Shown: positions 44,672 to 56,956, numbered from the stretch's first letter. The stretch: 64,000 nucleotides of DNA from Basidiobolus meristosporus CBS 931.73 (GCA_002104905.1 MCFE01000351.1:1-64000); one strand, 5' to 3'. A program made the numbers and translations. Notes: a model not told the origin generated them from the letters alone.

Positions 44672-47600
44672 TATTCTTGCTCATACCTAGTTAAAACACC
44701 TACCACAGTTGGAAGGTGTTCACACCCCTAGTCCTAACACATTGCTTATCACCTCTGCCTCCACCAGTGATGAAGATGTATATCTGATCAAGTCAATGGG
44801 GGAGAACAACTTTGCATTAAAGTAACATAACATAAGTGTTTGTTGCATTGTGGCCTTATGTTAGTAGCTATTCTTAACAAAGTAGCACTGACTTGACCTA
44901 TAGGTTTTCCCAACCATAAAATATAGTCAGGAACAGCCAATAAAATATACTTGGCACTGTCATGGCAGAAGTAGCACAGGCAAGGTAAAGACTATTACAT
45001 TCAAAACATAGTTGTACAAAGGAATGAGTGCAATAGCCCTTGAGAGGCTGGAAAGGTGGCAAGGGATGCAGCTGATGCAGGATGAAAGTGCAATAGGAAA
45101 GTAAAGGGGTTTGCAAGATGTATGTAGGGGTCAGTATGGCAATGGCAATGTTGGATGAAAGACATAATCAAGGGTCACTAGGATGCACTGTAGGGGCCCT
45201 ACAGGACATACCTCATATATGCCCAAGAATACCACTATATAGGACTTCTACTATCCTCACTTAAAAAGCATAGTATGGCTATAATGCCATCAATGAAGTA
45301 TTTCTTCAGTAAGGAATATATCTCCAAGAGAATGAAATTATCAATCCACAGCTCAATAGATGTGACAGCACCGGCTTAGATAGGAAAATAAGTTGTGGGG
45401 CTTCAGAAGAGCAACAGAGATGTAGAACATTGCAAGAGTTGGTCAAACACGTAAGAGGGGTTGTTTTGGAATTGCTGCAACCCAATGGTTATACAGGTTA
45501 GTGAAGAACAGAGATCCCCTTTGAGAAAGGAAAATTCATCTCTTGACAACCAAGAGTTACAGGCATCAAAGGAAAAGAACCAAAATCCCTTAATTAATAA
45601 TGTGCAGGAAATCCTCAAGAAGGCAACAAGCTGTGGAGAGCTGTTGAAGATCTTGAGGTTGAGGTACTGTTGTGTTGTATTATGATTAGTTTGGGGCTTG
45701 TTCTACAATGTAGAGGCTAATCAACAATATACAACAACTTCCAGTATGCTAATACTGAAATAGTTTATTGGGAGTTTGATATACCGATAGAAGATATAAC
45801 TTTCACTAATTTCCTCAATCTTGGGTTCAAAATATACTGTAGGCAGTGTTTATCACTTCTACAGCAGTGTTCTGACCTTCTGTCGACTAATGGGCTTATT
45901 TACTTTTATAGTAACTTTTCCTTATTTGGAAGTCACTTTCCTTTCTGAGAAAATATTTCCTAATATGGAAATTCTGAAATCCCCTTTAACCTAAAGGGGT
46001 GTGTTGTAGAAGTCTCTAAAGGGGTGTCTTTAGAGTAAAGGGGCTTCTTGTAGTGGTCTCTAAAGTGGACTTTACACTAAAGGGGTGCCTAAAGGGGCTT
46101 CTTTAGAGTAAAGGGGTTTCTTAAAGGGGTCTCTAAAGGGGTCTTTAGACTAAAGGGGTGTCTAAAGGGGTGTCTTTAGAGTAAAGGGGTTTCTTAGAGG
46201 GGACTTTTCCAACAGAAAAGTGGTAGTTTCTTGTAGAACTTAGATTGGATTCTTGTGAGCTTTGCAGTCTCTTTACTGATGTAGTACCGATCAAAGTCAG
46301 AATACTCAACAGTGCAAGTGATGCAGGGGAAGTCTTATAGCCTTTAAACTTGTAATTGTAGTGTGGAGATTCTGGAAAGAGAGGCTCTCTCTTTATTTTT
46401 CAGCTGGGGAAGTCATATATATGAAAATCTTGAAGGATCAAAGTTTTTGGGCAATTGCGCAAGCAATACACGTGATAGAAAGCTAAAATTTTGCAGTGGC
46501 GCAGATCGGACATAGGCGCAGCACCTGTGATAATTTCACGTGATTTGATTGGCTGGTTCAAAAGTTACACGCGATCAAAGTCACCATAGTAATCCTAGCA
46601 ATAAGGCATAGTATATATAATAGTTGGACTCTTTTGGTCATAACTCCTTAAGTACTGCTTCAAATGAGCTGTAATTTGAAACATGTGTTGGCTACTACGT
46701 GTTCTGTATGACATAATATTCTTGGGTGGATTGCTTGTCAGGGTCTGGAGCATTTGTTCATCAAAGTTGGAAATTCTTGATCTTTCACTTGTGTGTTACA
46801 ATAGCAAAAAGCAAAATAAAGAAATGAGTGCAATATTGGTTTAGAGATATTGTAGTAATGGAATACTTTCCATTACCACAGTACACACCCTGACCAAGTA
46901 GAGTGGGTAACTACTATATCAGTATCCATGATATGCATGCAGAGAATTAAGCCACTGCATCCAAAAAGGCAAGAAAAGCTACATACAAGAGCCCTTATAA
47001 GAAATGTTGGAGTAGAAGGCATCTAAAGACCACTTGCCGGGAGGCCAATGGAACTCAGTCATCTGAGCCCTCTGATCCAAACAGCTCAAATTCGGACAAA
47101 GAGGTGTTGACATGATGCTAGAAGCAGAGGCAATGGAAATTATGATGGAGGCTCTGCTCAAGAGAGAGAACTCAGTAATAAGTGAAAAGTAAGGGATCAG
47201 CTTTGGGAAGAAATACTAAAGCAAATACAGAATGCTAGTATGTGCTCCCATTGCTTGTTCCCTAAAATAGATTTGCTAGACCAAGCCAGGGCAACCCTCC
47301 CAATAGCTAGTTCACTGGAACTTGCCCTGGCACTTGTCAAAGAAGTGTAAGCAGGACCAAAAGTGAAAACAAACCTTGATTTCAACCAGATGGCCCTACA
47401 AAATTCAAATAGGGGTACATATGTAAAAGTAGGTTTAGAGAATATGTAGGTATTTGTGTTCATTGACACAAAATAGTTTCAAACACCAAGCTTGAAATAC
47501 TTAGCTGCTGACAATACACAATGCACATTGATACTACCTAGAGGAGTGCTGTTGTTAAACATAAAAGAGGCTGGTTGGAACTACCAAGGACTTCCTAAAA

Positions 47601-48303
47601 GCATGGAGCTATGGGATGAGCTCTACCAACTAGATGTGAATTCTAGTCTACTGCCTGTGCAACAAGACATGAGACTTGAAGGAATATTCCTACTTGCTCA
47701 AGTATTTGCCAATAACACTGTAATAAGCTGTATACCCAGATATATCACCAAATCCATCTGGCTGACAGGTACCCAATCAAGCAATAGGCCTAGAAAAGCT
47801 TGCAAAATGAGGCCTATGAATGGATGCTATCAATATAGAGAGCCACTCTCTGTGGGCCTCCCCAGTGTTGATAGTCCCAAACAAAGATGGAAAGCAAAAC
47901 CTATCATTGACCATTGGAAACTAATACTGTCATCTGCAGGATGTGTACTGGCTATTGAAGGCTGTTCAACAGGTACCTGTAACTAATAATAACAAGTTGT
48001 CTAAAAGAGAGAACAAAAGAATGCATATGGAGAGTGTGAAAGGAAGCATCTCACCTAAAACTGTTGCTACTCCTCCCACCAGTAAGGTTCAAGGTGATGT
48101 TGAAAGTAAGAACAACCTGCAAATATTGAGAAACATGGTATGGGAGCTATTGGTAATACAAACCACCTACAAGGAGACTGCATACCATTTTGAAGGAGGC
48201 CCTTGGATCATTAAGGCAAAGGGTACTGAACTAATACCACTGTCTATACTAGGTTCACCCAGATACAAGATACAAGGAATGAGCTAGTGCCCTCTCACAA
48301 AGC
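44672..48303 (+). pseudogene. Degenerate retroelement, gag and start of reverse transcriptase, split by an F1 LTR
   Basis: This is low-copy sequence within the window. 45380-45667 plus 46885-47160 contain a coiled-coil-like stretch (LQELVKHVRGVVLELLQPN) and a damaged zinc knuckle, KKCWSRRHLKTTC (C-x4-H-x4-C, first Cys missing), near 47020. Near 47850-47915 the frame reads HSLWASPVLIVPNKDGK, the signature of the reverse transcriptase N-terminus in gypsy-type elements. Nothing recognisable as the catalytic part follows. 47492-48287 has two overlapping open stretches (164 and 114 codons) in other frames, probably shadows. The F1 LTR at 45668-46880 interrupts it with duplication GTAC. The class is not certain. 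Confidence 0.45.
45668..46880 (-). repeat. Solo LTR, family F1, copy 3
   Basis: 1213 bp, inverted: begins TGTTGTGTTGTATTATG and ends TTCCATTACCACA. Exact 4-bp duplication GTAC (45664-45667 and 46881-46884). Eleven TAAAGGGG units at about 45985-46200. CACGTG sites at 46489 and 46547 and TTGCGCAA at 46475 are intact. Most CG sites are retained, suggesting a young copy. Confidence 0.9.
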
Positions 48304-48703
48304 CTCACTAGCCCCCCTGTCAGGTTTCACACTTGCCATTGATAGGTAGCATGGTAACTGAGGTTAACATAGCTCTGATACAAGCTGTCAGCTCACTAAA
48401 AACAGAACTCCTGATTGAAGGACTTCTCCAAGAAATCTGCAAACACTGTGAACTGCATTTTCAAGCAGGAACTATCCAAGAAATAATATAATGGCATATT
48501 AGGTGCGCCAGTATATGATCCATGCAGTCTACCAGGTGGTTGTAATACAACTGTCAAAGTGGCTCACCCTAGGGAACTCAGGAGCCAGTACCATGCTTAC
48601 CTTCAAGCAGCTGAAGAAACTGCTGCAAACTCTCCAGAAGCCTGGAGGCAAGTGATGGAATGCCCTAATTACATCACATTCTTAGCTGATGTGCTGCACT
48701 TTT
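48304..48703 (+). other. Unassigned stretch
   Basis: A short open frame at 48559-48700 (YHAYLQAAEETAANSPEAWR) continues into the old LTR at 48704. It may be a remnant of the retroelement to its left. I do not recognise it. Confidence 0.3.
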
Positions 48704-49206
48704 TCAGAATACTCAACAGTGCAAGTGATGCATGGGAAGTCTTATAGCTTTTATACTTGTACTTATATTGTGTAGATTCTCAAAAGAGAGGCTCTGTTGT
48801 ATTTTTCAACTGGGAAGTCATATATAGAAATACTCTGAAGGAGCAAAGTGCTGGGTATTGCACTAGAAATGCACATGATACTAAGCTAAAATCTTCTAAG
48901 TGTGCAGATTAAACACAGACGCAGTACCTGTAAGAATATCAAATGATATGATTGGCTGGTTCCAAAGTTACAAACAATCAAGTCACCATAGTAGTTCTGG
49001 TAATATAGGCCTTGTATATATGTTTATTATACCCTATTAATCAAAACTCCTAATGTACAACTTCATTTGAGATGTAATTTGAAGCATGTGCTGGCTACTG
49101 AGTGTTCTAAAAGACCTAATGTTCTTGGGTGGATTGCTATTCAGAGTCTTGACCATTTGCCCTTCAAAGTTTGAACTTTTTGCTCTTTCATTTGTGTTAA
49201 ATTAGA
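48704..49206 (-). repeat. Old truncated LTR related to family F1
   Basis: Aligns with 46298-46790 (AATACTCAACAGTGCAAGTG at 48710; GTTCTTGGGTGGATTGCT at about 49120). It lacks the CCCCTTTA array and both ends. Almost all CG sites of the younger copies are TG or CA here, including CACGTG to CACATG and TTGCGCAA to TTGCACTA. Confidence 0.78.
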
Positions 49207-49608
49207 GTATGGACACAGTAGTGGTAGAAATCAACATGCTCAGCTTTGTGCTTGTAGTATAGTTGCTCAAATTTTGTTGTAAATTCTTTGCATAAAAGCT
49301 GTAGATGTGTCAAGTTGGCATATGTGATTGGTTTCTGGATAAATATTTTTATAATGTCAACATATGACTCCTAATGCATTCATTATACTCTTTTTGAATA
49401 TGTCTTAAGAAAGTTGCCTGAATAAATATATACGCAGTCCATCCAGTCCTTGTATGTACACTGTTGAATATGCCTATGACAATTGAATGAAACCTATCAG
49501 AAGTAATTTGGGTGGCAGAACTCATTATATCTTGCCAATGCTTTCAAATTTCACTGGTATCTCAAAGGGCCCATTTAGTTTGAAATGCCCAATATACAGC
49601 TCACTATG
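49207..49608 (-). pseudogene. tnp2: tnp2 fragment
   Basis: Matches 9770-10170: the block equivalent to FEQLYYKHKAGH (about 49250) down to NEPFEI (about 49590). It starts at the broken edge of the old LTR and ends where a CACTA end begins at 49609. Confidence 0.7.
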
Positions 49609-50452
49609 AGTAATTACTGTAATAACCCCATCAAAGGCCATCACATATTCTAAGTCCCATGTCTAAGAATTATTGATTCCATCAGGGCACCATGCAAGGA
49701 CAGTCAAAAAATAATTGCACCCCTGATATCATAGAAAACTTAGTCAAATTTTTCATCACAACAATACAACAGTGGCTTTTGATTGGTTCTTTGCCAATTT
49801 TCTCACTTTCACATCCTGGAGACTCTATCAACTCCCATGTTTGTGTACATTGATTGGCTAATGCCTCTTTCTCACACTACATGCTGCCTGACTCAACCAT
49901 TTCTCTTGCTTTTCATGCATACAAACTGATTTATTTCTGTTGAAGCTTTAGTTATGCCTCAATTGCCAGTTGTATTGGCCTATACAAGTCCCTATACCCT
50001 ACACTAACATTAAGCCCAACCCCACACTCAACATGTAACTCCATTGAAATCTACCACCTGATAGGTATTTCTGCTGTAATGCTCTTTTCCATGTCTCTGG
50101 TGGGAGCCAAACAGCTTTATGCCACTATTCATTTACTGGTTGCCACATGTCCTTGTCTTCAGCTGGCACTGCAAGGTGTAGCACCTCATCTGTAAGTCTT
50201 TGCAATAAATCCTTTAAATATTCAGGTGCATTTTCTTGAGCACTGCTCTTGAAGAGGTGCTGCAACCTCTTAGTGTCCCTATTACTATTCCAAGATTCCA
50301 CCAAAGACATTGTGATAACCTTTTGAGTTGCTCATGTTGTTACTTTGTCTGTCAGTGGGATCTCCACTCTGTCAACATTGGAGGACATGGAGACTGTGGT
50401 AGACAAATTTCCTAGTCTGCAAACTCATCAACCTCACTGAAGAGTAGCCCAC
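49609..50452 (-). pseudogene. CACTA gene 2 fragment with terminus
   Basis: Terminus CACTATGAGTAATTAC at about 49602-49620, then the reverse of the gene 2 3' region and coding block NRDTKRLQHLFKSSAQENAP and LQRLTDEVLHLAVPAEDKDM (50125-50310). It stops at 50452 against a tnp2-side CACTA end. This is the form closest to a literal CACTA terminus in the window. Confidence 0.72.
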
Positions 50453-51202
50453 ACTATCAAAGATAATTGGGTCCTGCAGGTGGATCCAATATGGATCAGC
50501 TGTCAAGATCCCATTTGGAGACCATCATAATACCAGTAGCTTAGAATTAGTGGCCCTCTTTACATACTTATGATGGGATCACAACCGCATTTAGCTAATT
50601 GTTCTGCTAAATAAAGTTAAAAAACTTGACAGTTTTTGATTGGTGGTGTTGTAATAATTGCATAGCATTGTTAACATCTTAATATGCTCCACAGTTATTG
50701 TAAATGGATCTAACTGGCCAGTACATCCAATTGCTTTATATGACAAAAAACTTGTTGGTGTTTTGATGGCCTCATCACAAGTCTCCAATGGCATTATCAC
50801 AGCAGTATTGAGACCTACAGCTAGTTCTGTATAATGCTACTGTATCTATTTACCAAATGGTATTTGCTTTCCACCTCCCCTTGTGCAATTCATATATTCC
50901 ACTGTAAAATCACCACTCTTTATTTGCTTACCCACTACTATCTTGGGTACTCCACATATAGCTCAAATCAAAAAATACTATGGCCTCCTGCTTACTAACC
51001 TCTGCAAACATGCACACCTGCCACAATTGACATACTTCTATCATGTCAACTTTACCACCTTTTATTATGCTACTTGCAAAGTGGTCATGTACCATGGACT
51101 GCTGGTAACATCTACATTTTGCAAATAAGTGCTTGGTTGCTGCAACTTCTGCCATGATTACATCCTGAATATATGCAAAGAACTTTTTTGTACTTAGCCA
51201 AT

Positions 51203-51935
51203 AGACTTGTTCTGTTGGATGGTGCCACATTAAACCATGAGTGCCAAATGATGCCATAGTGTGCCAGGGAGGCCAAGTAAACCTATACTTGGCCATAGAG
51301 TGTGAAATGTAGCTCTGAATCTTCATGCAAAGCAGCCCCTACGTTTCACCCATGATGAAGGAGAAAATCCATTTTTTGACATTTTTTTGTGGATCAATGT
51401 TGTGCAGGATGTGTAAGAGCACTGAAGAGCTGAAGACATGCATCAGGCACTCAATACCCTTGGCACTCTAAAACTAACTCCTCTGGCTTGTCACATGTCA
51501 GAAAAATGCATGGCACTATCATGGTACACTGGTACTATCTGGCACTATATTTAATTATTAGCCCTAAAGTAAGATCTATACAAGGCACTTATAGTGACAG
51601 ATAGTACCAGTGGGCCAAGATAGTGCCATGCCTTTTTCTGACATGTGACAAGCCAGAGAAGTTAGTTTTAGAGTGCCATGGGTATGGGGTACCTGATGCA
51701 TGTCTTCAAACCTTTTGTGCTGTTACACATCTTGCACAACATTGACCTAAAAAAAAAGGTCAAAAATGGATTTTCTCCAACACAATGGGTGAAACACAGG
51801 GGCAGCTTTGCATAAAAATGCAGAGCTATGTTTCACACTCTGTGGCCAAGTATAGGCTGACTTGGCCTCCCCAGCGCACTATGGCATCAATTGGCACTCA
51901 TGGCTCAATATGGCACTATTCAATGGAACAAGTCT
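51203..51935. mobile_element. Palindromic fold-back MITE, copy M3, complete
   Basis: 733 bp, AGACTTGTTCTGTTGG to CAATGGAACAAGTCT. Exact 3-bp duplication AAT (51200-51202 and 51936-51938). The empty site TTAGCCAATATATTCC is visible in tnp2 copies near 6720 and 34990. Arms of about 340 bp, spacer near 51550-51595. Confidence 0.92.
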
Positions 51936-52312
51936 AATATATTCCTTCTCCATGCTGGCTTCTAGTCCCCCTTACAGATGCACTCTGGTTCTTTTTTGTG
52001 TGAATTCTATATTGAATGATGCAGAAGTTGGCTTGTGACCAAGAGAAACCTGGCATACTTTAGTAGAGCTTTCCTAATAAAAATTAGTTACTAGTTGCAC
52101 CCAATCCAACATGGCATTACTTAACTGATTACCCACACTTTGGGGCTACTTGGCTTCTTAATTCCATAGGCATAGGTGTCTCCATGTGCGCATCTGCCCT
52201 CAGTATTTTCCAACTCTTCCTGGCTGTCCTCTATGTACCAACTCACCCCATCCATTACAGACTTGAAGGTAATAGTCTTGAAGAGATTAGAATATGGTAG
52301 TACCTGCAAATT

Positions 52313-53011
52313 GACTTGTGCCAAATGATGCCATAGTGTGTCAGAGAGGCCAAGTGAGCCTATACTTGGCTACAGAGTGTGATGCATAGCTCTGCATCTT
52401 CATGCAAAGCAGCCCCTGTGTTTCACCCATTGTGCAGGAGAAAATCCACTTTTTGACCTTTTTTTTAGATCAGTGTTATGCAGGATGCATAAGAGCACAA
52501 ATGGATTGAAGATATGTATCTGGTACCTAATACCCATGGCACTCTAAATCTAGCTCCTGTGGCTTGTAACATGTCACAAAAATGCACAGCACCATCTTGG
52601 TCCACGGGTACTATCTGGCACTATAAGTGGTTTGTATAGATCTTACTTTAGGGCTAATAATTAAATATAGTGCCAGATAGTACTAGTGGACCAAGATAAT
52701 GCCATGCATTTTTGTGACATGTTACAAGCCACAGGAGCTAGATTTAGAGTGCCATGGGTATTAGGTACCAGATACATATCTTCAATCCGTTTGTGCTCTT
52801 ATGCATCCTGCACAACACTGATCTAAAAAAAAGGTCAAAAAGTGGATTTTCTCCTGCACAATAGGTGAAACACAGGGTCTGCTCTGCAAGAAGATGCAGA
52901 GCTATGTTTCACACTCTGCGGCCAAGTATAGGCTAACTTGGCCTCTCTGATACACTATGGCATCATTTTGCACTCATGGCTCAATGTGGCACTATACAAC
53001 GGAACAAGTCT
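52313..53011. mobile_element. Palindromic fold-back MITE, copy M4, left tip deleted
   Basis: The right arm is complete to CAACGGAACAAGTCT (53011), followed by ATT. The left arm begins inside the element at TGCCAAATGATGCC (52319), directly after tnp2 sequence TTGACTTG. That GACTTG also occurs at the element tip, so the deletion probably joined host GACTTG to MITE GACTTG by microhomology. Confidence 0.85.
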
Positions 53012-53221
53012 ATTGCAATGGTGACATTTCTGCATTTGAATGCTATGCAGCTTTTAACACATGCTAGAATCAGGACAGTCTTTGGGTTGTATGTTGCCAG
53101 CTGCATTATGGTTGTCCACTTGTGCCATGTACATGGTATGTTGCCTCCTGGAGTGATTTTGACAAGTGGTAGTGATATATCTTCAAAGCTTCCCTTACTG
53201 ATATTAGTAGAAATGGCAGAA

Positions 53222-54508
53222 TGAGCTTGATTTGCTCCATGAGCATTATCCTGGATGCAAATGGGTTAACAAATTTTGGGTCAGCATTGGCATGCTAGAA
53301 AAGTATTTTAAGAATAGCAGAAACTATCAAAGGCAGAAGAACAAGGGTGCCATGGCAAAAAATCAGCAGCTTCCTCAGGGGCCCGTTAGAAGTAGGGCCA
53401 AAAGCTTCAAACAAGCATCAAAGAGACATCAGATAGCCTAAAGAGTGCCAATAAGGGACAAGCAAGCCATAACAGATGCGTCAGAGCAGAATTTATCAAG
53501 GAGAAAACATGGTTTAATACAAGAAGCACTCAGACAAATTAGCAGTGAAAGACCTGGCAGTGATAAAGGAAAAGGCAAAGGGAAAAATGTCTACCCAAGC
53601 CTGAGTCAGGGAAGCATATGAAAAAAACTGCAGTTGTTGCCAATCAATGATGTAAGCCTAAAACAAACTGAATCCCATCATAGCCAAGAAGAATCACCAA
53701 GAAGAAAAGGCCAGTTCTCATAAGAGTTGAAACTACAGGCAGTTGAGCTACACTCCAGCAAGGTAGATTAATTGACAGATAAAGGCAGTTTGTCTACCAC
53801 AGCCTGCCCATCATGCATTGTTGACAGTGTGGAGATCCCGCTGATAGACAAGGCTACAATGTCACAAACTCAAGAGACTACTACAATGGCTTCAGTGAAA
53901 CTTTGGAACAATAATAGGCACACTAAGAGGTTGCAGCAATTCTTCAAGAGCAGTGCTCAAGAAAACATGCCTGAATATTGCAAGGCTGTATTACAAAGAC
54001 TAGCAGATGAGGTGCTAAACCTTACAGTGCTGGCTGAAGACCAGGACATGTGGGAACCAGTGAAGGAACAGTGGCATGAAGCTGTTGGGTTCTTGCTGGA
54101 GTCATGGAAACAGAGCTTCACAGCAGAAATAGTTATTGAGTGGTGAACTTTTATGGAGTTACTGGTTGGGTGTGGGGTTGGGCTTAATGTAAGTGTTGGG
54201 TATAGGAACTTTTATAGGTCAATACAATTGGCAATGTGCTACAACAGAAGTACCATTGGAAATAAATCAATTTGTATACATTAAAAGTAAGAGAAACAGC
54301 TGAGTCAGGAAGTAAGGAGTGTGAAAAAGAGGCATTAGCCAATCAAGGTATATAAATGTAGCAGGTAATCAAGTTTCTGGGATCTGAAAGTGAGCAAATT
54401 GGCCAAAAACCAATCAAAAGCCACATTGGTATTGTTGTGATGAAAATTTTGACCAAGCTTTTTATGATACCTGGGGTGCAATTATTTGTTCTGGGCTTAC
54501 AGCATTAA
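53222..54508 (+). pseudogene. CACTA gene 2 fragment, large 3' part
   Basis: Blocks HEHYPGCKWVNKFWVSIGML and NYQRQKNKGAMAKNQQLPQ (53232-53441), then one copy of the LSRRK...DRPGSDK unit (about 53490-53570), then 53772-54146 with NNRHTKRLQQFFKSSAQENM, LQRLADEVLNLTVLAEDQDM and EQWHEAVGFLLESWKQSF. The last block is open for 124 codons and is the best preserved. Only one copy of the 44-codon repeat is clear here, against two in copy C. The untranslated tail runs to about 54508. Confidence 0.75.
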
Positions 54509-54676
54509 TTGGTGAGCGTGCAGCTTTTTCCTCATGCTTCTCTATCTCTGACTTTAGTAGACTTTTTCCCCTTTACATTTTCCTTTATTGCTGCCAGGTT
54601 TTTCACTGCTTCTTTGTCTGGGTGCATCTTGCATTGAAGTACATTTTCTCCCTGATATATGCTGCTCTGATGTACC
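54509..54676 (-). pseudogene. CACTA gene 2 fragment, inverted
   Basis: Reverse complement of the gene 2 stretch also seen at 30680-30840 (KEAVKNLAAIKENVKGKKST-like; HIREKMYFNARCT). 168 bp between a gene 2 tail and a tnp2 start. Confidence 0.6.
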
Positions 54677-56956
54677 TGATGGCAAACACTAAAACAGCTA
54701 AAAAGTGAGAGCTACTTTGAAGGTATGTATGACCATGCCTTTGCCTTGGCACTGATGGATTTTCATTAAATTAGTATGCTGCCAGCAAATCCTGCTGGCT
54801 GCTGATTCTTGTCAACCTGAATATGCCACCTAACTTACAGTATTAGAGTGGAAATATGATGGTAGTCTCACTGGTGTCTAGGCCTAAATCACTATACAAC
54901 CTGGAAAGCTACCTCTACCTGTTGCTGGACATATTTTGTATGCTTTCCAGCAGGATAATAATAAGTGGCTGTCATGTAAAAGTGCATATTATTATCTGCA
55001 TTGGTGATACCTCAGCCATTGGCAAAATATCCAGCTTTTCTGAACACAATGCACAGTGTTGCTGTCAAAAATGTAAGACCCATGGGACTTACTCCGTAAC
55101 TCACAAACATTATCATTACCCAAGTAGCAACACTAAGTACACCATCTTTCTGCAGAGGCAACATACAGAAGTCAGCATGCAATTGCAGCAAAGTTGGCAA
55201 GCTATACACCATTCACCAGAATATGGAGTTGACTGAAAACTGGTGATACTTAAGATACAGGGTATCTGCAGGAGCAAAAGCTTTCCACTGGGAGCAATGC
55301 ATTTGCTTTTCAAAGGTATCCCTATATTGATGACCAAGTTTTACATGGGCATTTCAAGCTAAATGAGCCCTTTGAGATGCCGCAAAAAATACGTAAGAAT
55401 TGGCAAGATAGTACAGAGTATCTGCTACCCTGAGTACTTCTCACAGGCTCCAATTGATGTTCACATACATGTGTGACAATACAAGTGCAAGGACTGGATG
55501 AGCCGGATATGAGCTTATTCAAGTGGCTTTCTGAAGCCATTCATACCAAGAGTACACTGGAAGCATTGGGAGTCATATGTGGACATTTTAGGAATATTTA
55601 TCCAGCAGCAGATCACCAATGGCAACTTGTCACATCTACAGCTTTTGTGCAAAGAGTTTGTGATGGGACTTGAGTGGCTATACTACAAGCATAAAGCTAA
55701 ACATGTAGATCTCTGCCGCTACTGTGTCCATTTCCTGCTCCATCTTGCTTGGTGTGGTGAGAATGTTGGACTTTAACTCATCTTTCGGAAGTTTCCTATG
55801 GTATGGATGTGTGGAGAGATAGAAAGACAAGTCAAGATGCAGCTACTACCATATTCCAATCTCATCAAGAATGTTCCCTTCAAGTCTGTCATGGATGTGA
55901 TGATTTGGCACATGGAGGCCAGCCAGGAGTGTTGGAAATACTGAGGACAGATGTGCAGATGGAGACACCTATGCCTATGGCATAAAGAAGCCTAGCAGCC
56001 CCAATGTGTGGGGAATCAGTTAAGTAATGAAACTTGGGCTGAGTGCAACAAGCAACTAATTTCTACTAGGAAAACTCTACCAAGGTATGCCAGATTTCAC
56101 TTGGTTGCTAGCCAATTGCTACACCATTCTATACAGAAATCACACAAACAAGAGCCAGAACGCACCTATGAGGGGGACTAGAATTCAGTGGGGAGAAGGA
56201 ATAAATTGGCTAAACACCAATGAGTTCTTTGCAGATATTCAGGAGGTATTCATGGCTGAAGTGGCAGCAACCAAGCATATGTTTGTAAGATGTATACATT
56301 ACCAGCAATACAATTTATATAGCAACTTTGCAAGCATTGCACTTAAAAGCCATAAACTTGAGGTGACAGAAGTATGTCAATTGTGGCAGGTGCATATGTT
56401 TGTAGTGGTTAGTAAGCAGGGGGCCATAGTATTTTTTGATTCAGACTATATGTGGAATACCCAAGGTAGTTGTGGTTAAGTAAATAAGGATGGGTGATTC
56501 TACAGTGGAATACATCAATTGCGCAAGGGGAGGTAGAAAAAGGAAACACCATTTGGTAAGCTGGTACCGTAGCAGTATACAGAAATAGCTGTTGGCCATC
56601 ATACTGCCATAATAATGCCATCAGTGGCTGTCAAAGAGGCTGTCAAAGCACCAACAAATTTTTGCCATATAAGGTAATTGGATGTACTGGCCAGCACAAT
56701 CCACTCAAATAGTTTTAAAGTTCAGTACAACTGCAACAATACTACGCCACCCTGGGCAAAAGTCTCTACAAACACCATTATATTTTATCAACTTTGATCA
56801 GCTGTAAAATTAGCAATATACCATTGTGATCCTGTCATAATATTGTTTAGATGGCCATTAATTCCAAGCTGCTGGTAATATTGTGGTCTCTTGATGGGAT
56901 CTTGACAGCTGATCCAGATCAGATCCACTGGTGGGACCAAATTATATTTCATAGGG
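54677..56956 (+). pseudogene. tnp2: tnp2 copy I, core to C-terminus with CACTA end
   Basis: Plus strand. Pieces: SYFEGMYDHAFALAL (about 54710), MMVVSLVSRPKSLYNLESYL (54856), GDTSAIGKISSFSEHNAQCC (about 55010), SKSFPLGAMHLLFKGIPILM (about 55280), GIFIQQQITNGNLSHLQLLC (55590), HFLLHLAWCGENVGL (55730) and the C-terminal block KHMFVRCIHYQQYNLYSNFA (about 56270) to GSCG (56479). It ends TTATATTTCATAGGG at 56956, the tnp2-side terminus. A few frameshifts and stops only. Confidence 0.82.

Larger units (their letters stand above)
50453..53221 (-). pseudogene. tnp2: tnp2 copy H, interrupted by two palindromic MITEs
   Basis: Starts with a decayed end CACTATCAAAGATAATT (50453). C-terminal block 50830-51200 (KHLFAKCRCYQQSMVHDHFA), continuing after MITE M3 at 51939-52312 (VNLQVLPYSNLFKTITFKSV, ENTEGRCAHGDTYAYGIKK), then after MITE M4 an N-terminal scrap (53012-53221: the region of CACATGCTAGAATCAGGACA). 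The middle of the gene is missing between 52312 and 53012, removed together with the left end of M4. It joins gene 2 sequence at 53222. Confidence 0.75.

Noticed and set aside
45403-45618. 71-codon minus-strand frame
   Set aside because: Opposite to the gag-like plus-strand frame and without any recognisable feature.
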